Assembly: GCF_958979055.1 (NCBI RefSeq)
Contig: NC_084890.1
Location: 32,161,116-32,225,115 of the forward strand
Direction: 5' to 3'
DNA: 64,000 nucleotides
DNA from: Alnus glutinosa
Taxonomy: Eukaryota > Streptophyta > Magnoliopsida > Fagales > Betulaceae
The notes beneath the pieces are model-generated. The model did not search any database. It saw nothing but the letters and a program-made list of their open reading frames with translations, and had not been told where the DNA came from. The first letter of the stretch is position 1. Every line of letters starts with the position of its first letter. Of this stretch, positions 23,535 to 34,309 are shown one piece after another. A program made the translations under genes and the position numbers.

Positions 23535-26500
23535 ATGGACAAAGCTGAGCTTGAGAGCTTTCTGAACGTTCTTCCTCCTGTAGACTTTTGCTGTGTCTAC
23601 GGCTCAGCTCTTCATCCAAACAATCATGACAAGGTTCTGCTTTGTTTTTGTCCTTATCAATCTTTTTCTTCTCAAATTCAAAATTTATTTATTTGTAATT
23701 TTTATTTGAATTAATGAATTTCTGTGGTTCTAGTCAACCATGGTAGATTACATTCTTGGTGTATCGGATCCTGAGCAATGGCATTCTCAGGTAAGTTCGA
23801 AATATGGATCCTTTTTACTCATTCGCATGTAGAGAATAAAGGTTGTTTGAATGTCTTATAGAATTTAGTTTTTCTGTTTTTCTACGACCCAGAATCTAAA
23901 AATGAACAAAAGACACTATGCCTCATGGATGGCGCACCTTGGCGGGGCGAGACTGGTAATGTTTTCTCTCTCTTTCTCTATCATGTTGGGTTTTGTTCTC
24001 ATTGTCTCTGATATGATATATCGGTTCATTGTGTTAGATTACTCAAATTGCGGATGAAATCGGTGTTGGAGTACACTTCAACCCTTTTGTTAGTTGGAAT
24101 GACAAGGTATTGGCCATTCAATCCTTGCAAACTCATGAGCTGTGTCTCTGACTGTGTGGGCACCTGCTCTGTATGTTAGAATTTTACGTGCATTAACATT
24201 TTATCCTATATCCTGGCATCGCATGCAATGTTCTCTGAGTGTCTTGTAATCGTCACATTTAAGCAAATGTAACAGATGCTCAAATATGGGGTTGTTCGGA
24301 TGCATGACTTGGTTCAAGACATACTGAATTGGGAGAGATTCTACTTGAGTGGTCGTTTACAAAAACCGGTATGTCCTCCCTATGGCTTTTAGAAATCATT
24401 TATTTTTATGTGTCTTCATTTCTTTGCCTGGAAATAATACAACAAAACATCTATCTATGTCCAATAAGTCGTCAACTTTCTAATGAATGTTTTATAATGT
24501 TTCTGTATTTTGTATCCATCTCTTTTTTCAATCCGTCATTATATGCTATTTATGAGAACGTGTTGCAAAATGTGATACAAATTCATTCAGAAGAACCAAA
24601 AACAGAAATTAAAAGTTCAAACACTTGAAATTTCTTTTTCACTGATCATGCTTGCTCTTATTCATAAGTAGTTAATTAATTACTTAGTTGTTTATACTGC
24701 AATCCCTTTCAAGTACGAGAGAAATCCTTTAATAAACTAGAATATTTATACCATAGCTTAAAATAATTTTCCTCATCTAGAAGTGCTTGTTAACTTAACA
24801 ATGTGCAGCATTGTTTGAGATTCGAAAGTTCTTGGGAAAGTCTTTGCTAAAGCTTAAATAGGCTGTGTCTTACTAAAAAAATCATCATAAGGCCAGAGAA
24901 CTAGTTTTCCCCTTTAAAAATCACAAATACTATTCTTCATAGTAGTTCTAATAAAATTGAGGCAAAAAAAGTATTATGGACTAATAAGTAGATGGCAGAT
25001 AATACATGTATGGTCTTGCCTGGGAAAGACTTAATGTTGTAAAACAAGTTACTACTTGAAATTATAGTTCCATGTAATGTCAGACTAGCTGTTGAAATTA
25101 TTGATGTACTGATTTGTCATAAAGGGCCATAAACAATCATGGTTTTGGTGTTTCATCTATTTGATTAAACGTTTTTCAAAAATATATTATAAGAAACTTA
25201 TGTGAATTTTTCTCCAAGGAGGTTTTTGAGACACACCAAAATATTGGGACCGTGTGGTTTTCTGTGCCTCCAACTTGATTTTGTTTTTAAAATTCACTTC
25301 ATTATGATTTTTGGCAGCCACATAGAAGCCAAAATTGTATGTTCAATCACACCTGGTTGGCAGTTGTTAATTTTTGACAGTAACAAGTGGGGGGAATTGA
25401 TTATGCCTCCAAATCTTTTGAATATTCCTAAACCATATCCAAGTTTTGCTTTAAATTTAAGTGCTTGTATTATAAAGTCATTGATGAAAGTCACTAACTT
25501 TAGTAACACTACTTGATACTTGTCAAGTTTTTTTTTTTTTGATAAGTAATTGCAATTTATTAAAAAGCGCAAAGGGGCGCAACCCAAGATACTTGTCAAG
25601 TTATTCTACCATCCCATAAGAAAAGGCAAGTGCCACCCCTCCCATAACCAGAATTAGTAGCTGATATTTTCCACATGCTTACTGTGCCTCCGGTGCCATT
25701 GCCACTGTGTGTTAGTTCCAACATGGTGCAATCCTGGCCACATGCCAGTAGGGCTCAAAACTTGATGATAATGATGTTAAATTAGGTTTCATTTGTGGAT
25801 TAAACAGATTTTACATAGAAAACGAAAGAGAAAAATGCAAGAAAGCAAAATTTCATTTAGCTTGAAGTATATGAGCCAAAGTGTTCAAAACGTGTTAGGT
25901 TGCAGTAACTGCTGATATTAGAGGCAGGAAATGAAGTGAATGTTTGAAGTGCCTTCGGCTTTCATGGAATGTGGGCAACATCAGAGGCTATTGAGTTTTT
26001 TCCTCTTGCTTGATTGCCCCTTTAGGGGATCTTTTTCTTTTTCTTCAACCTCCCTCCTTTTCTTTCTCCAGTCATCTTTCTTTTTTCTGTTTTTGTTTTT
26101 GGTAGTTCAATAAATGTGGATACAGAAAAGTGAGTTACTGAATGGTTCTTTGTTGATGTTGTTTGGAGAAAAAAAAATCATTTTTTTCATAATTTCATAC
26201 CCAACCATAATATGCTTCATAGTTGAGTAGCATCTGCATGTACAGACTTCCATTTAGATTCTGCATAAAGTACATCAATATATAGATGTTGACTAATTTA
26301 GTGTGTTATTTGATCATATTAGTAAGGGGACTCTTTCTTCTGCTGTTTACTTCCTGCAATGTCCCAGTTTCTCAAACTCTGCTTGCATTGCCTGTCTCAA
26401 ACTTCCTCTGCATTGTGTTTACCTGATGCTCCTAATCTGTGATCACAATTGTGGTCATTGCCTCATTTTTTTTCTTTGTTATCGAAATGTCAAGGAAGTT

Positions 26501-28598
26501 TCAATTTTTTTACAGGTCCGTATACTTGTGGATAATCTGGATATAGAAAATGTAAACTCTTCTAATTTGAGGGCTGCAATCTCTGCTGCCCTCCTCCTTC
26601 TGCCACCAAAATTTACTGAGGTTTGCTTCGTTTTCAATTGTTGGCCTCTCTAGAACTTCTAGAATTCATAAGTAATTATATCTTCATGCAGGAAGATCTG
26701 TATGCCAAAATATGTAGCCTCTCATATATGGGTGATTTGCGTATGCTTTTTGCTGAGGACAGAAATAAGGTAATGGTTGACAGATCTCAAATAGATCTTC
26801 AGAGAGAAACTGCTTATAGCCTTTCATGGCATTAACATCTTTATGCTTGCTTGCTACTTTGCATCTATTGGATCTGCTGAAATTATATGCTGCTCTGATT
26901 TGGCTGCGATTAATTAATAATTGGCCAAACTTATGGACTATTTTTAGTGAATAATCATTTTGCTATGAGTTTATACAAGATATGCCTGTGGAAGACATAT
27001 TATACATTTCTAACAGCTAGAACAGGAAGTTCCTTAAGTGCTGGTTTTTAACATCCACTTCATTACTTGTTTTTCCATTGTAACTGCTTATTGGATGTCT
27101 CTTATTAACAACATATTTCCTTTGTTCTTACAAAAGTTCAGTTCATTTATATAATGTTCCCAGGTGAAGAAGATTGTACAAGGGCAATTTGATTTATTCC
27201 AGTCCAGGTATAAGTCATTTCTTGAAGAGTATGAGGCTAAAGAGTTGTTGAGACTCACGTCATCTGGAAGTTGCCAAACAAATATTTCCCAGGTCTGCTT
27301 AGATCCTCAAGTTCTCATTTGAAAGATGATTCCATATACCATCTTTGATTTTTTATGTTATGTTCTAGAGATACCTCAACGTTCTAACCTCATTTGCTGC
27401 TTAATGAATCAAATATGTTTGGGGCCTTGAACTCAGGCATGAAATATAGTTGCAAGGTTTAGTATAAAAGTTTCTACTTCCTTTTCTAATGTTGACATCA
27501 TCAAGCAAGCAATATTGATGTAAGAATTAGTTGTATAAGCGTTTGGACGCCCATTTACTATGACTACAAAATGCTGGCTTTTCTTTCTGCTCTTTCTGCA
27601 GTGCCTTTTCTACGGAAACTATGATACTTGCAGTGTTTTTAGTATTTTTGTGCCTTTCATCTGCGCATGAAACAGTTGAAATTCCAGCATAGAGTAAAAA
27701 CTAGTTCCTTGTATGGAGTTTTCGGTCTTCATTAACTTCTTGATTGCATACTTGATGATTCATTACTCTAAGCTAGATACTAGTTTTGAGCTTCTGGAAA
27801 ATGCTTAGTTTTTCAAAAGCTATGATATTTTATCTCAAGCCCAATGCCATTTTCCAAAAGTAAATATCTTGTTCTTTTTTGAATTCATTCATGGATAGGA
27901 TTTCTTTTAGGAAAAGGTAGTAATAAAAAATTTCATGGAGAGAGCTATCAAACTGTGTCTGTTATAACATTCTCACTTCCAGAGTTGATCCCTAAGTTTA
28001 AATGCTTTTTTTCCTCTTAGAACAGGATTGTGGCTTATCAGTAGCTCGCCATCTTGTTAATAGTCTTCCACCAATGGTCAGAAGCCAAATGGGCATGAGG
28101 CTAGGAGAGAAGAAAAGGCTGAGTGACTCTGGTATGAGCTTCAACTCATCTTCAGCGGATTTTTAGTAAAGAGTGGTTTGTGAAGAAGCAAATAGATTCC
28201 ATAGTTTCATCTCTACACATTACACACATCCCAACTTTGTGCACTCAATTTTAATGGGTAAAACATGATTTGCGTCATTCATTTTCAGACATCCATTTGG
28301 ATGTTAGATGACAAGCAATGGTGTTACCGTGTTACACTAAATTAGACGATAGTTTCATAATTATGCCAAAGTTGAGTTGATAATAACTTCTTTTTGAACA
28401 ATTGAAGGTCAAGTTATACATGAAGTTTTGATTGGCTCGAGAGAAGAGGCTGCAAAATGCATGCAGAAGGTTCTGAGGCAAAAGGTCATGGTTTCAAGTG
28501 CAAGGCAGGCCATCTCTGGGCTACTGACCGTTGGTGGTGTAAATTCTGTTAGATATCTCACTAACAAAATGTGCAAGGCTTGGAAATCCTTGAGATGA
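23535..28598 (+). CDS. TAM41: TAM41-like mitochondrial phosphatidate cytidylyltransferase
   Basis: TAM41 makes CDP-diacylglycerol from phosphatidate and CTP at the matrix face of the inner mitochondrial membrane, feeding cardiolipin and phosphatidylglycerol synthesis. Ten exons: 23535-23633, 23734-23790, 23893-23955, 24038-24106, 24276-24368, 26516-26620, 26692-26769, 27164-27292, 28026-28131, 28408-28598. All have GT..AG borders and keep frame, giving 329 residues, normal for plants. Key motifs: VYGSA (21-25, nucleotidyltransferase G-S), TMVDYILGVSDPEQWH (35-50), HLGGARLITQIADEIGVGVH, KYGVV, NWERFYLSGRLQKPV and FAEDRNKV. The C-terminus has SSARQAISGLLTVGGVNSVR. The start is the first ATG of the conserved region; a separate targeting extension is not obvious. 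Intron 5 (2.1 kb) holds a tiny LINE insertion. Confidence 0.93.
25530..25587 (-). mobile_element. 5'-truncated LINE/SINE tail in TAM41 intron 5
   Basis: A 58-bp insertion reads, on the minus strand, a short 3' end finishing ttacttatc followed by an A tract. Perfect 15-bp duplications GATACTTGTCAAGTT flank it at 25515-25529 and 25588-25602. A terminal A tract plus a long variable duplication is the mark of target-primed reverse transcription. The end ttacttatc-A(n) resembles those of the LINE tails at 36.1 and 38.65 kb. Confidence 0.85.
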
Positions 28599-29341
28599 GA
28601 CTTCACCTCTATTTTTTTTTTTAATAAAAAAAAGAATTCTTTAACACAGTTTTGAACCTTTTCTAGTTCTGGCAGGCTAAACCTTTGAGTTACACCTTAG
28701 CCTATTCCATTGTGGCTGGCCCCTGCACTTTATAATGGAGTTATGCTAAAGAATGTTGTTGTGGTCGCCGTCAGCATGAGATTGCACCCCAACAACTCCA
28801 CATGGGCTTGCCTGGATGTGCTGTTCAACTTGTTTGCCAAAAAAGCAGTGCGTTTGTTAATTCACACCCAATTCACAACAGCTGACATTATGCATTTTAA
28901 GTAGTTTATCATGTTAGACACTTAAAAAAAAAACAAAAACTACTTAAAAACGCGTTACATCAGTCAATATAAAATAGATGTGATAAATGGGCATGAAAAA
29001 TAACGTTACTCTTTCCTAAAAGAATCATGAGATTGAAGAAAAGGATAGTTCTGATTAGTCAAAAAGAAAGTTTGGTATGGATATGTATGTCTAATTTAAT
29101 AAAGGTAGAATCATAGTGTAGTCATTGTCAAATTATATTTTCTTTATTTGTCCTTTGGAAACAAATTATTTGAGTGGGAACTGAGGCAGATATGATAACC
29201 CACCCTTGACTCCTTTTTTCCCCAAATGTGGCTCTTTTCCGTCAATATACCATGTAGCATTGAAATTGGAGGCTTGCCTGGATGCAGAGATAGGTAGGTA
29301 TTCGTAAGCATATATATATATATATATATATTAAAGTACAG
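28599..29341. other. TAM41 3' flank
   Basis: Contains the presumed 3' UTR and an (AT)n run near 29310-29331. No gene or element was recognised. Confidence 0.45.
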
Positions 29342-29344
29342 TAA

Positions 29345-29704
29345 GAGCATCTCTAGCGAGCTCTCAATTTCAAAATTTTCAGCAAAATTTGGTGAAAAAT
29401 TCAAAAATATTCACTTCAACAAACTTTTTATAATTTCTCTATTTTGGCTCTTGTCAGAATTTCACTCCAAATTTGGCTCACAAATTTCATGATCTATTGA
29501 ATATTTAATCATTTCTCTCTCCTCTCACTTCACTTTTTACTTTTCCTCTCTCTCTTCATTTGTTAGGAGTAGTTGCTTAAAACCAATAAAAAAAAATTAA
29601 TATCTAGTTGAAATAGAGAAATATTTGGAGAGTTTGATATAGAAAGTTTGTTAAAAATAGTAAGTTTTTTTATCTAAAATTTGGAGAGCTTACTAGGAAT
29701 GCTC
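29345..29704. mobile_element. Tourist-like MITE (PIF/Harbinger type)
   Basis: A 360-bp element has ends gagcatctctagcgagctctc and gagagcttactaggaatgctc, which are inverted repeats with few mismatches. TAA stands directly outside both ends (29342-29344 and 29705-29707). TIRs starting GAGCATC with a three-base TAA duplication fit Tourist-type elements. The interior is AT-rich and non-coding. Confidence 0.75.
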
Positions 29705-30304
29705 TAATAGGAAAGAAACATAAAGCTAGGGAACAAAGAAGGTGGAGGGGAGTCTTTTCCAAAACATGGAGGAAAAGAACCAGATAAAAGGGAGAGGATG
29801 AGAATGCAACCAGAATGTAGTTTGGTTGCGGCATAATTTGCTTTGTCCTTTGGAAAGCTCCACCAGAAATTTTTAAGGGTGAAAAATATAACCTGTGACT
29901 CCTAATTAATGCGAGTGTGTGATCAACAGTGCAACAAAATATTAATACAGAATTTAAAGAAGACAAATATTTTGTTGACGAAGTGAAAACTCTAATCAAG
30001 AGAAAAACCACTCCGGGGCAGCCAAACTCAAGAAATTCACTATTCAGAAGACAAAACTAGTTACAAGGCAGTAATACTTACATAATCCGATGCAGTAGTC
30101 GTACCTTTAACTCTGACACGTACCTATATGTGAACATTTTTCAACCAGACTTCATGTTAGAATCTTCCTTGATTTTCGGAAATCACATTTCTTGATATTT
30201 GTGACACTGAACTTGTCATATTAGGCCATTTCCATATTGGAGAAAATATTCTGAATATCTCTGGAAAATTCTCTGAATTACGGTATTCCTGTTTCAGCCG
30301 TATC

Positions 30305-30664
30305 CTAATATGGTAGTGATTTTATCAACAGAATATAGCCAATAAACAAACAGAAGGCCTTATCCAATTTATGACAGAGACCATCTAGAAGCATGAAAGA
30401 GCTCATAGCATAGGATGGAATAGCAAAGGCTACTGCCTTTACCGTGATAGCTTTGTCTGCTTGAAACAATGTTTTAGATCTCCAACCTTCAATTTTATCT
30501 TGTATTTTGTCCAATATTTTGGAGAAAATTGCCATTTTAGACTTACCAAACAGGATAGGGAGACCAAGATGTTTAACTATTACAGGAGTGATGGTTTGAG
30601 GGAGAATAGTTCGGATCGTTGAGATTGTAGAAAATTTTGAGCTTGTTTGACAAACAATTCTCAT
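30305..30664 (-). mobile_element. LINE reverse-transcriptase fragment
   Basis: A minus-strand frame of about 119 codons contains VKHLGLPILFGKSKMAIFSK, KIEGWRSKTLFQADKAI and AIPSYAMSSFML. These match the region just after the reverse transcriptase domain of plant L1-type ORF2 (usual motifs YLGLP, GW..K.LS.AGK, AIP.Y.M). Upstream and downstream parts are absent. It lies outside the neighbouring MULE. Confidence 0.75.
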
Positions 30665-30897
30665 TCTCCCTCTATTTTTTTCACTTCTCCCAAAATAGTC
30701 AAATAAAAAATACTCTTTTTTTTTTTTTTACTTTTTATATCACATCAATAATTTTTTATTATTATTCAAATAAAAAAAATTCTACAAAACAAAACTTTTT
30801 CACTTTTCTATAAAATAATTTCAAACTTTTTTATACCTTATATCACATCAATCACTTTTTATTACTATTCAAACAAATATTTCACAATTACAACTAT

Positions 30898-30906
30898 TTG
30901 CCAAAC
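30898..30906 (+). repeat. 9-bp target-site duplication (TTGCCAAAC), left
   Basis: TTGCCAAAC precedes the element end GGATCCGGCTTCA; the same nine bases follow the opposite end at 32446-32454. A 9-bp duplication is the Mutator superfamily mark. Confidence 0.85.
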
Positions 30907-32445
30907 GGATCCGGCTTCAACGCTGTAGTGAAAAGCTGCAGCATATCTACTGTTAAAATATGAGTGGCCCAGATTTTATTCAGACTTTTTTAATTAAAAC
31001 TGTGTCGTTTAAGCTTCACAGCAAATCGTCTTTTTTCTTTTGTGACTTGTGTTCAAGTATTTTCAAAATTAATATGTATATATATTTATTTTGTGTCTTG
31101 AGAATGATTTAAAAGAAAGGTGTTAAAGAGCATTAAATGAAGATAGTCCCACATGGGAAAAAGAGAAACTGAAGTTGGCATTTATAAGGACCAACATACT
31201 TTAAGCATTTAAAGTAATGCTTGGGTGTATACTCTAACGTGTATACTCTAGTACAGTGCGAAGCACCGGACGCGCACGCGCGCGTGGTAGTGGGCTGTAG
31301 GGCGCTAGTGGCGCTTTGATGGCGCACTTTGCATCGGAGCTCGGAGCGATCTAATCATGACCTTTCGATTTTGGATGGTCCTGATCAATTGATCTAGTGG
31401 TTTAATCTAAACCATAGGATGCTTCTTAGGTAAATCCAGTGGTTGGATTTACTGGACAATCAAATAAATAAACTGTAAGGTCAAATCACATTTGATCTAA
31501 TTAGTTGAGATTAATTAATAACGATCTAATAGTTATTATTAATCAATCATAGACAGTTATTTGATCTGATGGTCAGATTTAAGTGTCTGTTAAAACAGCA
31601 GTTTATGACTGTTACTTAAGAAGTTATGGACGGTTGGATTAGCAGTTATTTCAATATTATACAGAAGTAACTACTGTCCATTTATCAGAAAATATACATA
31701 AATAACTGATGTACAGTGTTTAATAAAAGAAATAATAAAATTTCTTTTATCTTCAATGCTTTTTTTGATACCTTCTGTATTTAAAATTAAAAAAAAAGTC
31801 TCTATCTGTCTCTTGCTATAATAGAAAAATCTGAAAGTGTTCGGGTTTAATTTTTCATTAGTGCAAAACGCAATTAAACAAATAGAGGATTCTGGGCTCC
31901 ATTGTATCCTGGAGAAATATTTGTTGTAACCTTTTTGCATACCTTTCTGGTGGGGATAAATAATTTCTTAAGAAAAACGACTTTATAACGCGCCTTACGA
32001 GCATTTCGTTTTTCTGATTTCGTTTATCTTTTCTAACATCTTGACGCCGTTTGGGGCTACCACCGTATTCCCAGCCATGCGTACAGTGATAGGCATTGGG
32101 CGGTCCTTATCGTGTCTATCTTTTTCTTTATCTTTTTCCTTTTCTGTTTTAGTGTCTCACGGAGTCACATGTTTCCTTCTCTTATTAAGGAATATCAACA
32201 AATATTCTGATCAAGGAATATCATGTTTCCTTCATGAACACTTTTCTCCTAATAATAATAAATCTGAGCTTTGAACATCTTCAGGCATGAAAAAATTGAC
32301 AAAAAAAATCCTCTAAAAAAAAACGATTTGCTGTGAAGCTCAAGCGACACAGTTTTAATTAAGAAAGTCTGAATAAAATCTGAGCCATTCATATTTTAAC
32401 AGCAACTGTGCTGTAGTTTTTCACTACAACACTGAAGCCGGATCC
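30907..32445. mobile_element. Mutator-like element with an LTR-derived interior
   Basis: A 1539-bp element runs from GGATCCGGCTTCAACG to CACTGAAGCCGGATCC. Inverted ends of about 135 bp (30907-31040 and about 32311-32445) share aaaatatgagtggcccagat-type sequence, tttaattaaaactgtgtcg and agcttcacagcaaatcg. Perfect TTGCCAAAC duplications flank it. There is no transposase frame; most of the interior looks like an LTR and leader of a retrotransposon. Confidence 0.85.
31121..32038 (+). repeat. LTR-like segment inside the MULE
   Basis: The 918-bp segment starts tgttaaagagcattaaatga and ends atcttttctaaca, so its tips are TGTTA..TAACA. It is followed directly by tcttgacgccgtttggggc, resembling the TTGGCGCCGTTTGTGGG junction and primer-binding site after many plant LTRs. 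It holds a CG-rich patch (gacgcgcacgcgcgcgtgg, 31270-31290) and ggcgc motifs. No internal genes follow: the sequence ends in the right MULE end within about 300 bp. No 5-bp duplication is visible at its own ends, so its arrival by insertion or by capture is open. Confidence 0.55.
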
Positions 32446-32454
32446 TTGCCAAAC

Positions 32455-34309
32455 AAGCTCTCTGCATTTGTTCTAAACAAAATATTAAACTTGTTGGCAT
32501 CATCCGTTTGTCCCAACCAATAGCTGTATTTGTCTGGACAGCCCTACAAGGAAGATATTCTTATCGGAGAACTTGATGACTTTTTGGATCTGTATTCTTT
32601 TGAACAGGTGGAATCTTTGAATTTTGTTTGGTACATCTTCCAATGGAATCGTTATGTGGAGCCCGTGTTGACTCCACCCTCACCTATCTTGACTTAACAG
32701 CAAGCATGTGGGTGCATGCGGCAGATTTTTCTTCTCATGGATAAGGGTTGTATTTGCATGCGGATGGGAGGGGAGCCCATAACCAACCAGGCTGCCCATG
32801 TTAGCATTTTCCTTATGATTTCCTTTTTAGTAGTATTAGAAATTATATTTTTGCCTAGTAAACATATCATAATGCTGACGTGGTATTCTTAATTAATCTT
32901 TTGATCGGTTATTATTAAAATAAAAAATATATATATAAAAATCAATGATTTGTTAAGACTGCTATCTCAACATTATGAGATTGAATTAGTACAACTTCGA
33001 ACAACTTTTTTTTGTCTACCGTCCACATAATTATTATTAACCATCATCATGTTAGGGCTTGCGCATATTGATTTTCCTAGTCTTCGTAAGTGATCCTTTC
33101 AAACTTGAAATCCCATTAAAAGGCTTTTTCTAGCTTCCTAATGTTAATGACGCTGCTTGTGGCTTTCTCTTTGAGTAATGCTATAAGGAATTAAGGAGGA
33201 TTAGAGTTCTTTTTGTGTCATCCTAAATGTCATATGGCTTTCAAAATCACTATTGAATTTGAGATGATTATTGAATTTTGATCCAATAGTAATTTTAAAA
33301 GCTACATGACATTTAGGAAGACACAAGGAAAATTCTCTAAGTTTAAAAGTTAAGCACATCGTATAAATGTTCAAGATTAGGCAACTTCAATACTCCATGA
33401 GCCATGCCATAAATACTTTTGATGTTCCATTTTGTTGCAGCTTTGATCAATAGCGAAACCTGGATCTAACAAACTCAAGTCACACAATTACCACACCTTT
33501 TCTTTTTTTGAAAGATATGTCGTTTGATCCGTTTGTAGTATGGGATCTGGATTGGGTGCAATGAGTTGGTCGCATTACAGATAACTCATATGAGAGAGCA
33601 AATGGGTTCTCACCTGTTCGGACCGGTGCTCGGACTTGGACGCAATAACGGCCTGTATTACTTGCAATACAGGTAGCTTTAAGTAATACAAGCAGCTCAC
33701 TACACTGATCCCATCACATGGCAAGGGTTGCAAACTAGCTGTATGATAAGGGCACGCCAATGCGGCCCCAACCTATCGCTTTTGTCACTTTTATAGAGCT
33801 CCAAGGATGTTAGATGGGGTAGCTCTTCTTAAACGCTAGACTGTTTGCGTTCAAAAACACCTCTAAGCACTCAAACAGCCCCGAGAAAGAGGCTCTGATA
33901 CCTTAAATTACTTTACAACTAGGATATAAAAAATCTTTAACTCTTTGATAAAAAGAAGAAATTAGAACACAACCGTTGTAATCTTCACACCCACAAAAGA
34001 AGGGGGGGCCTTTCTATAAGTCCAATTACAGTTTTTTCAAAGATTCGCCATCTTGTCTGCCGTGCTTTGCAGAAAACAAGATCCTATTTTGTCAGCATTG
34101 TCAATTCCAAGTCAACCATTGTGCATGGGGCTTGCAACCTTAATTCATTATCAATTATTGAGGAAAATATCTGCAAAAAATTCATAATTCCACACAAATA
34201 AAATCACACCTGGTGGTTCATGAATGGTTATATAACAGCACCAGTCTTCCTATCTTTTTTCATCAGTGTCTTAAGTATTGGCAGAGAATACAAAGGGAAA
34301 ACCAATAAC
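32455..34309. other. Intergenic DNA upstream of the CAT5-like gene
   Basis: No gene found. A foldback MITE lies at about 33170-33345. A remnant with aactcatatgagagagcaaat and a palindromic patch (ctgtattacttgcaatacag, 33652-33671) occupies 33540-33780. The presumed promoter and 5' leader of the transporter lie at the right end. Confidence 0.45.
33170..33345. mobile_element. Foldback MITE, same family as 14434-14593
   Basis: Inverted arms about 33212-33262 (gtgtcatcctaaatgtcata, gctttcaaaatcactattga) and 33283-33332 (ccaatagtaattttaaaagc, catgacatttaggaagacac). The core tggctttYaaaat..cactattgaatttt is shared with the copies at 14.5 and 20.9 kb. Confidence 0.6.

Noticed and set aside
34220-34309. 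30-codon in-frame N-terminal extension of the CAT5-like protein
   Set aside because: It is hydrophobic and unlike the cytosolic N-terminus of the family; the downstream ATG before GSVGESGDD fits better.
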